DNA of 64,000 nt, taken from NCBI RefSeq assembly GCF_964275005.1, contig NC_092685.1, positions 15,102,579 to 15,166,578 on the forward strand, read 5' to 3'. Made by a program: the position numbers and the translations under genes. Below the pieces are notes generated by a model that did not search any database, was not told where the DNA came from, and was given only the letters and a program-made list of their open reading frames with translations. Shown in pieces: positions 24,001-37,030 of this stretch. Each line of letters opens with the position of its first letter. The stretch's first letter is position 1. Source of the stretch: Diadema setosum. Taxonomy: Eukaryota > Echinodermata > Echinoidea > Diadematoida > Diadematidae.

Positions 24001-27000
24001 TCAATCAATCGGACTTACAACACAGTCATATTCTGCTCTCCTTATTATGTCAAACAGAAGTTGTACACGATTCCGACGAAGGCTCCAAGAGTTTTTACAG
24101 CATGCATTTCTACTCTCCCGTCGTGTTCAATGTCCAGTCTCGATTGTTGGGCTCTGCTGAATTTTCTTCTCCCGGAGGAGGAGACAGCGGATCGCTGCAA
24201 TTCGTATACGTCCTTCTGCTACCAAAGGCCAGCCAGTTTGTTCTCATCTTCGGAGCAAACTTTACGTCAAAAATTTCTGTTCGCATGTACAAACCAAGCA
24301 GCGTTTTCTTGAATGATGTCGATTTGGAGTACTACATTTCCGGTCGAGACATTGCAAGCGCTGTGCGTATTTGGAGCAACGAAATCTGCGTTTTAGTAAC
24401 CATTGCAGACGGAAACGAAGGCATCTTCAGCATGGACTACTCGGCAGGTATAGATATTCCTAAATGTTAGGAATATAAAATCATCAAATTGACAGAATGC
24501 ATAGGGGAAAAAAATTGTTACTACTATCATCATTACATTTACTATTGTATGTTATGATGCACTATTGTCCTAAGCTTATGTTTATTTGTAATTCCTTGTA
24601 CTTTTCGCTGAAAAGTCCTGCAAAATGTTTGAGAAATTTGATAGTCTGGTGTGCGGCTGTGTAGGGTAATACATGTATGTTCCTAATAATAGATGTTGAA
24701 GTATACATCTGTACATTATAGCAAAATGTACATTTACATATTTCGCTGTGTAGGATGTTTAACAGATATATACTGTGTAACAATATGCTGTCTGTAGGTG
24801 TAAAAACAAAACAGCTGTAAGGACCCGTATTATGTGAAATATTTAAATGCTATCATGTCTTATCCTAAATCTGTACGTTCGACTCCGAACGTGCAACTCC
24901 GAACGTACAACTCCGAACGTACAACTCCGAACAACTCCGAACAACTCCGAACAACTCCGTACAACTCCAAATAGAGTGTTCCGAGGACAGTGAGTACGAC
25001 GCCGAAGGTGAGTGATTTCTTAACTTTATAAGACCAAGATTGGGAGAGGTTTTTTTTCTCTCTTCAGCTCATCTTATGGTCCCAGTAAAGAACAGCAAAT
25101 ATCTAAAAGAAGATTTTTTGAAGGCAGACGATTTGATAAAACTACTGTTGATGATTCATTATAACTGAGGTAAACTGAAAAAAGTATTTGGGGTAATGAT
25201 ATCAGAGGAGATTTTAAATGTAAGTTAAGAAATTAAAGTGTAAGTTTGAAACTCTTGCTTCAAACATGTTTTATAACGTAGATATGCATGGATTTTCAGA
25301 ATTGTGGAAAAAATAAACAAAATAGAAGTTTAGGGTTTAATCATTTTGAAGTGTCAGTTTGGAATTTCTAGGTGTACCGTAAGTACGCATGAACGTTCAG
25401 AATTGTGGAGAAAAATAAGAAGAAGTTTAGGGTTTCATTGTTTTTTTCTGCAGCCAATGGCAACATTTATGCCTTAGTTTAAGAAACATGAATGGATTCA
25501 AAATGAATATCTACAGAACCATTTTGTTGTCCCTGTGGAACACCATGTCAGATTACATGCCATTGAAACTTTTTTTTTATGCGCATTTGTCTAATGCCAT
25601 AAATTTGCATATAGAATAATCTTACTGCTTTGTTCTATCAATGACATCATCTCAAACTATAACTTCAGCTATAGATAAACACTTTCCTCGCATGATTTGC
25701 ATGAAAGTCTTATTACAGGATGCATCAGTGACGCGTTCTACAGGTCAAAAACCCCTGTCACAGAAAGGTGAGGTATTGATTTTAGAAGGAAAAAAACAAA
25801 CAAACTTAAAACAATAAGTAAGGGAACAAATGGAAATTTATATATGCATCATTAAGAGTATGAAGTTATCAAGTGCATGGGAATATTGTTGACTTATATA
25901 TGTTTAGTCTTTATGAGTACAGAGTCTACTAAAGACTTAATTAATGATTTGTTGTGTTTTGATTTTTTTTTTTTTTTGGTTTGGTAAAGACTTTTCTCAT
26001 AATATCTTACATAATACAAAAGGTACCCCTCTGACGTAGCTGGAAGATTATCTATGATAACTATTTTTGATAATACATATAATTCATGCATTGAGTGATT
26101 GTAACCTTCTCATCAGTGCTTTCACGCTTTATGAACGGTATAAGACCCCGTTTACAGTGCGGGGCTGGGCCGAGCCGCGGCCGAGCCGCGGCCGAGCCCA
26201 GCCTCAATTGCGAGGCCGGGCCCCGCAATTTTGTCCGTTTACACTGCCGGGCTCGGCCGCGCTTTTGATTCAAACCTTTCAATATTTTGTCGTAGTGGCG
26301 CTCTGCTTGTAAATAAATGCAATTTGGTATTGTCTGGTTTTCAGACCCTTTGCCAAATGAATTCCGTGGCGACGAAGTCGCCGTTCGGGCAAAGGCCTTT
26401 GCCGAAGGAAAGAATCCTTTGCAGGACAAAACCACCTTAAACTATACTAGTTTTCGACGTTGAGGGGGTTAATATCCTGAATAGCGAAAGATACAGGCAG
26501 AGGGTTTGGAAGCCAGACTAAAATTGGCCGCGCAATTGGCCGCGCATTTGGCCCAGTTTGCGTTTACACTTTGACCCCGTTTACAGTGCGGATTCCGGAT
26601 TCGGCCGCGGCCGAATCCGGCCTCAATTGCGCAGCCGAGCCTCGCAATTTTGTCCGTTTACACTGCTGGGCTCGGCCGCGCTTTTGATTCAAACCTTCAA
26701 AAATGCGAGGCCAATTTTGGCCTCGCATTTGGCCTTTTGCGCGTTTACACTGAAGCGGGGCTGGGCACGGCCGCGGCCGAGCCTCGCACTGTATACGGGG
26801 TTTAAGACCCCGTTTACAGTGCGAGGCTCGGCCGCGGCTCGGCCGCGGCCGTGCCCAGCCCCGCTTCAGTGTAAACGCACAAAAGGCCAAATGCGAGGCC
26901 AAAATTGGCCTCGCATTTGGCCTCGCTCTGGAGGTGGTCTCGGCCGCGGCCGAGCCGCGGCCGAGCCCGGCCTTTTCTTGGTGTAAACGCAAACTGGGCC

Positions 27001-30000
27001 AAATGCGCGGCCAATTGCGCGGCCAATTTTAGTCTGGCTTCCAAACCCTCTGCCTGTATCTGTCGCTATTCAGAATATTAACCCCCTCAACGTGGAAAAC
27101 TAGTATAGTTTAAGGTGGTTTTGTCCTGCAGAGGATTTTTTCCTTCGGCAAAGGCCTTTGCCCGAACGGCGACTTCGTCGCCACGGAATTCATTTGGCAA
27201 AGGGTCTGAAAACCAGACAATACCAAATTGCGTTTGTTTACAAGCAGAGCGCCACTACGACAAAATATTGAAAGGTTTGAATCAAAAGCGCGGCCGAGCC
27301 CAGCAGTGTAAACGGACAAAATTGCGAGGCTCGGCCGGGCAATTGAGGCCGGAATCGGCCGCGGCCGAGCCGCGGCCGAGCCCGGCCCCGCACTGTAAAC
27401 GGGGTCTAAGATGAGCGAGTTCTTGGTGTGCGCATAATGCAGATCATATGTTCTCTCTACAGCCACATGCCTAATTCCACTCGGAATGGAAGCGGGATGG
27501 ATAAAGTCCGAGCAGATCACGGCAAGCAGCCAGTTAGATGACGATCACTCACCTCAGCAAGCTAGGCTCCATGGCTCTTCATCTTGGATTCCAAACCCGG
27601 ATGACTTAAACCCATTCTTGCAGGTGCACACCATTGTCTTAAACATCAGCAATGACATAGCGTTCAATTTCAGCTATCGTAATTATACATGATCCCTCAC
27701 GACCATTCAAAGTTAAATAAAATCATGGATGAAAAACCCTCAGACGAATTGCACTTTAGTTCCGTAGCTCTTTGTGGATTTTTTTTTCTTTTACAATAAA
27801 CACACAGTATATGAAGTTATAATGAACATGCAACTAACCCAATACATACATGAACAGCTGATGAAAATGTATTTCATCTGCTAGTTTTTATGTGCATGCA
27901 ATGTAATCTTTTCCGAAATATCATCATGTTTAAAATCGTTTAGCATGTTTTGCGATGGCGTGGCTAGTAAGATTACTTCTTTGAATTAAACAATGACTAT
28001 AGTTCCTGCCATCACATTCTATTTCAGTAGCTTACCTGTGCATTGCACGTATCATGCTATGTTCAATTGGGTGAACTTACTTTACACATGAATAATGCTA
28101 CTTTCATAAAACAAAGGTCTGATTTACACATTTAGGGTATACGTACCTACTGAAGACCGTTTCATTTATATACGGAAAACAAATATGAAGATTATGACTA
28201 CATTGGTACCCTTGACAAAACGTTCGTCGTTTTCTAAAAAAAATAACAATGTCATATTTACGCATTTTACAGCTGACATTTTCATCCCGAACTGAAGAGA
28301 CATATTTTCAGGTGTCAGGCAAAAATGCAATAAGTAGAAATTGTCAGGGGTTAAAATTATTATGCTTTCATGTTTTCATCTTTGAACATACGATCATTCC
28401 TCTGACTGCATGGGGATCTGATGAGTACTCTCATAGTGTGTGAATTCTCTGACAAAAGACATTTTTTGATGCAATGACTGAAACTGCTATTTTGAAAGGT
28501 GTAAAATACACAAACATCAATGAAAAATGAATGATAATTTTTCTTAACTACTTGTAGATATTACTTGAGGAGAATTATTTTGTGGAAGGACTTATTCTGC
28601 AAGGAGGAGGTGCCGATGATCCATTTTGGGTGCAAACTTTCACGCTGGAGTACAGCATCGGGGACATGCTTGTTCCTGTAGCAGACATACACAGCGTGGA
28701 CCTCATTCCACAAGTAATCACCAGTTTTCGTGATAATAAATGACCAAGTGAATGTCTTTTTCTTGTACCATTAATGGCACCGTGTTGTGCATAATGCACT
28801 ACTTGACTGTAATCCTTTGCCACGCTCTTAAATAACACAATAGGGGATCTTATTTTGAAGTTGAACATTGTTTGGTGCATCATTCGTTCCTTGTGTCCAT
28901 GCTTCGATTTCTTCTATTTAAAAAAAAAAAAACCCGATGTACTTGTTGCGGGTAAAAATAGTGTGCGCACCTCTCTCATTTTTACTGTTCATTAATGTTT
29001 TTGATGAATGAACGATTTTGACATGCATTGTGTATTCAACATTCTTGCCTTCCTTTTTTTTTTTTGGTTGCAATCAACAGTTTTACTTTAAAGATTACAG
29101 AGCTTTGTCTCGTTTTCTCTACTTCAAGCACTTCAAGGGAAATTCAGACTTCTATTGTTCAAAGTACATCTATCTCAGGGAGGGTATTCTCACTAACAGG
29201 ATTCGGTTGAAGCCGATTACAGGGGGAGGTACCATGGCTCTGCGCCTGGAAATTCTTGGCTGCAAAGGTATGATGGCGTTTTAGCGTTCACGAAAGTGCA
29301 TTCAGTGACTATGACGTCATTCATAATTTTGAATATGGTCATGCGGTTTACTCGATTATTGTGGCAAGTAAGTTCGCACGACAATGATATTTCTATAGTG
29401 GAAAACATACTCATTGGTTTATTAAAATGTTGAAAAGTGCAACAACGGCATTTCTAAAAATAAAGTGAATAATGTACTGTCAATACCACGACTACTTTTG
29501 AAAAATGCTTATTGATAACAGATTTACTGTATCATGCTTTTAACATTGCTAAGTCTCTTACTCTGAACCTAGAAAATATAATTCTGCTTTCTCTCGATGT
29601 CAATTCTACAGACCTTAATGGAAAGGGATGAGGGATACCGACCATTGCGGTTTATCTCATGTAAACAAGAGGAGGAGGAGGAGGAGGAGGAGGAAAAGGA
29701 GGAGGAGGAGGAGGAGGAGGGGAAGGAGGAGGAGGAGGAAAAGGAAGAGGAGGAGGAGAAGGAGGAGGAGGAGGAGAAGGAGGAGGAGGAGGAGGGGGAA
29801 GGAGGAGGAGGAGGAAAAGGAAGAGGAGGAGGAGAAGGAGGAGGAGGAGGAGAAGGAGGAGGAGGAGGAAAAGGAGGAGGAGAAGGAGGAGGAGGAGGAA
29901 AAGGAGGAGGAGAAGGAGGAGGAGGGGGAAGGAGGAGGAGGAGGAAAAGGAAGAGGAGAAGGAGGAGGAGGAGGAGGAGAAGGAGGAGGAGGAGGAAAAG

Positions 30001-33000
30001 GAGGAGGAGAAGGAGGAGGAGGAGGAGAAGGAGGAGGAGGGGGAAGGAGGAGGAGGAGGAAAAGGAAGAGGAGGAGGAGAAGGAGGAGGAGGAGGAGAAG
30101 GAGGAGGAGGAGGAAAAGGAGGAGGAGAAGGAGGAGGAGGGGGAAGGAGGAGGAGCAAAAGGAAGAGGAGGAGGAGAAGGAGGAGGAGGAGGAGGAGGAG
30201 AAGAAGGAGGAGGAGGAGGAGGAAAAGGAGGAGGAGAAGGAGGAGGAGGAGGAAAAGGAGGAGGAGAAGGAGGAGGAGGGGGAAGGAGGAGGAGGAGGAA
30301 AAGGAAGAGGAGGAGGAGAAGGAGGAGGAGGAGGAGGAGAAGGAGGAGGAGGAGGAGGAGGAGGAGGAAAAGGAGGAGGAGGAGGAGGAGGAAAAGGAGG
30401 AGGAGGTAGAAAAGGAGGAGGAGGAAGAGAAGAAAACATAATTGGAAGCGTCAGATATGCGCCTTTATTAATCTGAAGTAATGTACTTTTGTGTTTCCAG
30501 ACTTCATATTCGTCCATTTGAAATCATCTGTCCCTGTTTTCCTCCCACAGAATGCGAGAGGACAATGGAAGCATCCAGCACAACGATTGGAACAGAAATT
30601 CAGCAGATCGTGGGGGACATAGCTCACACTTCATATGAATCGACATTTGAAGATGTACGTCATTTCACTCTATATGCGCTCATATCTTGACAACAAATAA
30701 CTCGTTCTATCATTGGCAGGGTCCTACTTAACTATACTTTTTCGCTCACTTTTCCCATCGAGCTAGCAAAATAAATTAGAAATGAAAAAAGCAAAACAAA
30801 AACAAAAAATAAGAAACACTACCCCAAAATGGCTCCAATGCAGGCCCTATTTCAACTTTAGGAGCTTCTGATTGTTAGATTAAAGACGGCATTTTTACTT
30901 GTACGATCAGGCAGTTGGTCTTATCATTATACATATTATTTCCACTTGATCAACACACAATCATTTACAATCGAGTAATATTTGCTAATGTCGAGCCCTG
31001 CCATAGGTATGTAACCCCCCCCCCCCCCCCGGTCTCAGGGAGCCTCCCATGCCTCTCCCCTCACTATTATTGCTTGTTACCATGGTTATATGTTATATTT
31101 AGATGATGAAGAAAAAAATAACATTTCTGCCATCGGTGCCACATGTTCCAGCGATAAAAGCTGAAACATATACTGGTTACCTTTCCTCTCTTTATCTCAT
31201 ACAATGTACTTGTCTTGTTAGATGCTATGTGAGTTGTATGACCGAGAGTAGAAACAATATAATTTCCAAGCAGTAACCAGTAAATATATGTACTAATAAC
31301 TAAGTCGAGTGAATTCATATCCATTATGCGATACGTGTTCACTGAGCCGTTCCTTTTTACAGGTATTGGAGTCTCCTAACCCTGTGCTTGTTACTGGGGT
31401 AATAGCGAGAACGTGTCTAGGTGGAAAGAGGCTGGAGGGATTCGATCTTGTCTTACAGAGTTTCCACGGAGAAAATCAGATTTCGGTAAGTAGTAGTCTA
31501 TCCATGGAGATACATTTGCAGTTCCACGGTCCATCTGACAAGTGATGTGTTCCAGTGTGTGTTCACTATTCGAAAATATCAATATCTCCATTGGCTATGT
31601 TTGCATTTGTATGTGGATGTTGGTGTGTGCGTTTGTGGGTGACTGAATGGCAGAGAATGAGTGTGTGTGTGTGTGTGCACGCGCGCATCAGCGGGTTGCA
31701 TGTATTTGACTTTTCCTGCTGATGTATTTGAAGAGACAATATGACACATAATCAGGCATATTGACTGACATCTGTGAAGAAAAATGTAAATGAAATATCT
31801 TCGCCTTTTTGCAGATCATAACAACGACGAAGTATTACTATGAATAATTTGATTTTTCTGCAGTCGATATCCACCTAGGAAGAAATGAGAGTCAGCGATG
31901 AAAAAAAAAACGCGAGAACGTGAAGCTCTTACAACTGCGACAACAAAACGAATGTACACAAACTGACAAGATTAAAAATCTGGAAGACTTTGGTCCCAAT
32001 AAACATAAAGCACACAAGAAAACTTTTGGAGAGAATGAAAGATGCGAGAATAAACTACACCTTGTCTCTTTCTCTTGCGTTACAGGAAACGTTATCGTAC
32101 AACAACGATTGGGCAAAGCACGTATTCGACTCTCCTTTCCAGAATGTCGTCAGGATTAAAATCAGACCTACGCTATGGAGAGGAACAATGCCATTTTACT
32201 GCGTGCACCTGCAAATCCTTCTGTGCCCAATGGGTATGGAAATAGTCATTCATGACAAGACATTTTTTTTTTCATCTTTTTCATCTTCATATTTCAGAAC
32301 ACTTCATCATGACAACTTCATTTAGTAGCACTTATTACCGCCCTTACTTGGGGGGGGGGGGGGGGGTGAGTTGGCTCAGTTGGTAGCGCGTCTGCCTCCG
32401 CCCCAAGCGACCCGGGTTCGAACCCGAGTCTGGACTGAGCAATGTTGTGTGTTATCATACCGTCCCCTCTAACAAGAGGCAAAACACTCTGTCCCTCGGA
32501 TAGGACATGAAATGGAGGTCCCGAGTGTGAGAGAGTCACAACTCATACACATATAAGATCCCGCTTCATTCATTCATCGCAAAGAGAAGGGTGTTTAAAC
32601 CCTTTGAAGTGTTCCCCCTCACATCCAACTGGACCCCATGGAAGACCAGCTTAGCATAGCTGAATATGGGCTATCCAGTCATCTTCTCAATGGAAAATGA
32701 CAACAAAAACAACAACAACAACAACAACAACAACACAAACTTATTCAAATTTTAGAAGGTTGGCATTAATATTCCCACATGTTCGGGCAGTGCATCTCAC
32801 GGAGGAGGTTTACAATCATCTGAGTTCCTTTGTGTGGATACTACATCATTACGAGTGGAATTACCATGTTATTTACATAATTCACACTTTACCGATGTTA
32901 GTGAACAAATCATCACGATATTGGTTCTTTTGACATCCGCAATGAAAGCGGGACTGCTATAACTATCCATAAAAATCAGTGTCGAAACAATTATTTTCTC

Positions 33001-36000
33001 TTCAGAATTTTATCACCATTACGGGGGATTCATGATCACACTATTCCGTCTTGACCCCCCCCCCCCCCCACTTTTTTTTTTTTTTTTTTTGTCTGATGAC
33101 GCTATGGGCGTCTCGTTCCTTTCGATGTCCTTCTGTCAACATGGTCAAGGCGGTGTCCGGTATAATGACTTTTAGAATTCATGAGAAGTCATTTGCAATT
33201 TTAGTTCCTGCGGTCTGAAGAAGTTAAGTGATGGGTGCCAATGGTGATACAATGTCGTGTTAAAATGCACAGTTGTTTTGATTGATAAAACAAGACTTGA
33301 CCGGAATTCATGACTATGTAACCAAAGGAGTTAACCTCTATGCAGCTTACGGAGATGGCAAACTCACTGAGTTTTAATTGTCTCGATGTACTGCGTTAAA
33401 TGGGAAGAACACAAAATTGGCATCCGCGTTGCTTTCGGAAATATACGTTCAGAGCAAATCTCCGCAAATAAACAATTTTTTTTTCTCAAACTTCTCCTTT
33501 TTCTAACAGCAACTGATTCTATGGTTCAGCATTTGGCATCGGATTAGGGACGTACCTGTTACCGACATCAAGTGTGGCGGATGTGACGTGGACACCATAG
33601 GCTTATCGGGGCTGGATGTTGCTGACAGTGCCGGTTCGACTGGGTGCCTCTTCCCTTTCCAGTCTGGTAAAATTTGTATTTGGGGCTTTCTTCTCTTGCT
33701 TTTTTCAATTAGGGAATTCATGCAAGCGCAAATCAAGAGTAGGATCTGACAAACGTTACGTGATGGATAATGCCACTTAAGGTCTGCAAAAACGTGGAGA
33801 AGCAAACCAAGTAACCTACCGCACGTCTTTCTCGTTTGCTCTACATAAATAGCTTTGCAGCCTTATTTTCAAATCAACGAGCACACGAGTAGCCTTTAAA
33901 AGTGCGATCAAGCCATAACTTGAACAGTTATGAATGGCATCAGGAATAAATAACGATTCAAGTAATTACCGGATTCATATCAATATCGCTGATAGAAATA
34001 TATTCGATATTAGTTCTTTCAAAATGATTACCGTACCTTGAAGGAGTGTAACAAAAATGAAATCGTATTGCATAATGTTGGTATCACATGTTGTACTAAT
34101 ACAATCGCCAAATCGAAGTGGGTTGGACAGACATATCAGAATACGATGAGTAACAACACAACAAGAAGCATTTAATGAAATAATGCTATGATGCTAGTCT
34201 TCCTGAAAGTTGTTAATGATTCAAGAGTCGTATCTGCAACATCAGCAGAAAGAAGAAAAATCGTAAAGTTTGCACTTGCGTTGTGTTTTAGTGTATAAAT
34301 CAATATGTTGGGAAAGAAATGACACCATCCTATCCTTTCACCTTTCACCTATCCTTTCCACGTGGCGTCTGTATTTCGTCCCGATTTAGGGAGCATTTCA
34401 TCACCATGGATACAGGCATCTTTCCATCGGCGAGTATATATCAATGCTGTTCTCGTGGCATTTGGCTTATCCAGCGACCTGCGGGAATTCCAATATGATT
34501 ACAGTAAGGACGACCCAAACTGCGAAGTTTATTACCGCAGCGTCACGGCGACCAACGCTGACGACTTCACATTTTCGGGTCGCATAGAAATAATCGTGAG
34601 TGTTCGGATAAAACATACTGCACGCTGAAGCAGGAAACGTCCAGATTTAAACCCACAGTTTTATTTCGTACAGAACATTGTTGTCATCACCAGGAAATAG
34701 CACTTAACCCAATGCGATGCTGTGGATTTGAAAAGTCTTAAAAACGTAAAAAGGAACTGAGTTTGTAATCGCGGTTACGATCATTGCGGTCGAAAATATC
34801 CTTAAGTCACGTTAATGTTCTGTCAATGCTTCTGAACAAACTCAAGTTAACGGCGTCCTGAGTACATTCTCATATTTGCATGCAATCCTGTCGATGCGGT
34901 ATATACGACTATATAAACATACTACACAATTCTATATTATTTCTACAATGCTATTCTTATATAAAGAGTTATTTCATGTTTTGTGATATCGGTATTTTAG
35001 ACCTCACTGCGTGCAGCACATATTGTAAATTCGTAGGATGAGAAAGTGGTTATGTTTTTCTCCAGTATTTTTTTTTTCATGTTTAAGGCCTTTGTGAATT
35101 CATATCAGAAGTCCAAATCGCCTTAAAGGGCAATCTGGATTCAGAAACGTATTGTAATTTTCCCTCCATCAGGCGAACAACCCTGTACCATCAAATATGG
35201 TGGAGTTACCAACCAGGGTGCTTACCACCGCACTGAAGTTAAGTTTTCCAGACTACGAGCATCCAATTCGGTTGTCATTTGACGCGTTTGGAACCTACAC
35301 TGAAGGTTAGTTACGTTAGTTATATCTATTATGGTATAAACGCCTTGTTAGCCGATAGCAACTTCACAGAGTCGGTTAACGCGTGACACATACAGAACCA
35401 TTTCTTCTGCTGTAGGGCCTACTCACAAACAAACACTTACATACACACAAACGAATCCCACGTTGCATCATGAATTTTATTCTGAGAAGATGAAAGTATG
35501 AACCCCTGTAGACGGGTTGAGTGTTACACAACATCCTTCTTAATCAAATTCATGAAATTCTTCCGTCCATGATTTTTTTATCATGACTACTACTAAAACA
35601 CTGATCAATTCAGTCGTTATTACGTCGATGTAGGACAATTTTTCAATCAGTTGCATCCTTCTTAATGTCTTGGTGTTTGGTTGTACATAATTGATGATGA
35701 TTTATTTCATGCCCTTCTGGATGATATTGTTCTACTGGGGCCTTGCACCAGAATACTGCAGGAGCGCAGGGGAGTATTTCAAGGGGCAGTGCTACGAGCT
35801 GGAAAAAGGCGCCGGTGAGATGTGCGATCACTACACGGAACCTGGGTATCACTTGGCGTTCCTGAAGACCACTTCACAAATATCCTATGCCAGGCAGCTT
35901 GCTCTCATCTCAGCAGCTTTTCGAGATCCTATAATCATAGGACTGCAAAATGTCGATAATCGGTAGGCAAATCAAGTATGAGATGACGTCACTAACTAAA

Positions 36001-36996
36001 ATTCAGTCAATAACTCTCTGTGTCTTGGATCTAATTCAGATAACAATCTAAGGCTGTGATCTTCCCCATTGACCTACACTTAAAATGTAAAAAATGGACC
36101 TTTGTATTACATTGTCTCAGTACAAACTTTAATCATGTTTCAATGGATTTCGCCCCCTCCCAAAAAAGAAAACAGCCAACAAGTGATTTTTTGTTGTTGT
36201 CATAGTCTATCACCATTTATTGTTTGACACTGCATCATTTATGACATAAGGCTATTGACGTCATGGAAAGAAAACAATTTAATCTTTACGAGGATACGTG
36301 TACATGTTATTATAACAAGTACATGGAACTTCTCAAATTATCGCTCATGGCTATGTTAATGTGCATGGATCCATGGGTGCAGAAACGGACAGAACAATTT
36401 CAGAATACCTACAGTGTCGCCAAAGTCGTATGAACGTAAGGTATATAAAAGAGTTAGAATTAAACATATCTTGGTGGTAGCACTTTCTCTGGTATACCCA
36501 TCCCCTTTCAAGAATTTTTTCTAAAGGTCTATATACTCGAACTTGTCAATTATTCCTTACTCTAATAATAATGGCGAACAACTCTTGTTCATGCAAAATC
36601 TATTTTGTCTCCTCTTCAACAGATGGGAATGGACTGATGGTGACGAGGTAGACGTTCCTATCTACAGTTCTGGGACATCCACGCCCGAGGGGAACCAAAC
36701 TTTGTGCGGGTATCTGGACTCCAGCCAATGTTTCAACATAGAAGTCGGCGTTTGTCCCCACGAATCTTCATCTCGCATCTTGTGCCAAGCGGGTTTGTTT
36801 ATCATACTGCAGAATTCTGCAAATGAAACTACACGCAGCATGTTGATATACAGCTGCAACACCCTGGTATCAGTTTGTTTGTGTTGTTTCTTGCATATGA
36901 CTAGAAATAGCATTATGAATGATGATGTCGACATAAGATGCAGAGAGGTTCCCATCTATCTTTTCCATTCGTCTTTACATCTACGATACTTATTTT

Positions 36997-37030
<34 letters not shown>

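Noticed and set aside
21383-24970. CRISPR-like arrays (short regular repeats at 21383, 23861, 24876)
   Set aside because: The units are adjacent with no unique spacers, in eukaryotic introns; they are simple tandem repeats.
25744-25767. A 24 bp phase 1-1 micro-exon in gene 2
   Set aside because: It has AG and GTGAGG borders and keeps frame, but eight residues without homology are not enough evidence.
26061-27520. Arg/Pro/Ala-rich frames on both strands
   Set aside because: They mirror each other across the GC-rich palindrome, with near-identical peptides from both arms, so they are shadows of the foldback element.
29597-30517. Very long Glu/Gly/Arg-rich (plus) and Pro/Ser/Leu-rich (minus) open frames
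   Set aside because: They are translations of the purine tract; no pyrimidines means few stop codons. There are no splice sites or domains.
32365-32440. A functional tRNA gene
   Set aside because: The A and B boxes are present, but the body and AAC tail continue for 300 bases. This is a SINE head, and I could not fold a convincing complete cloverleaf.
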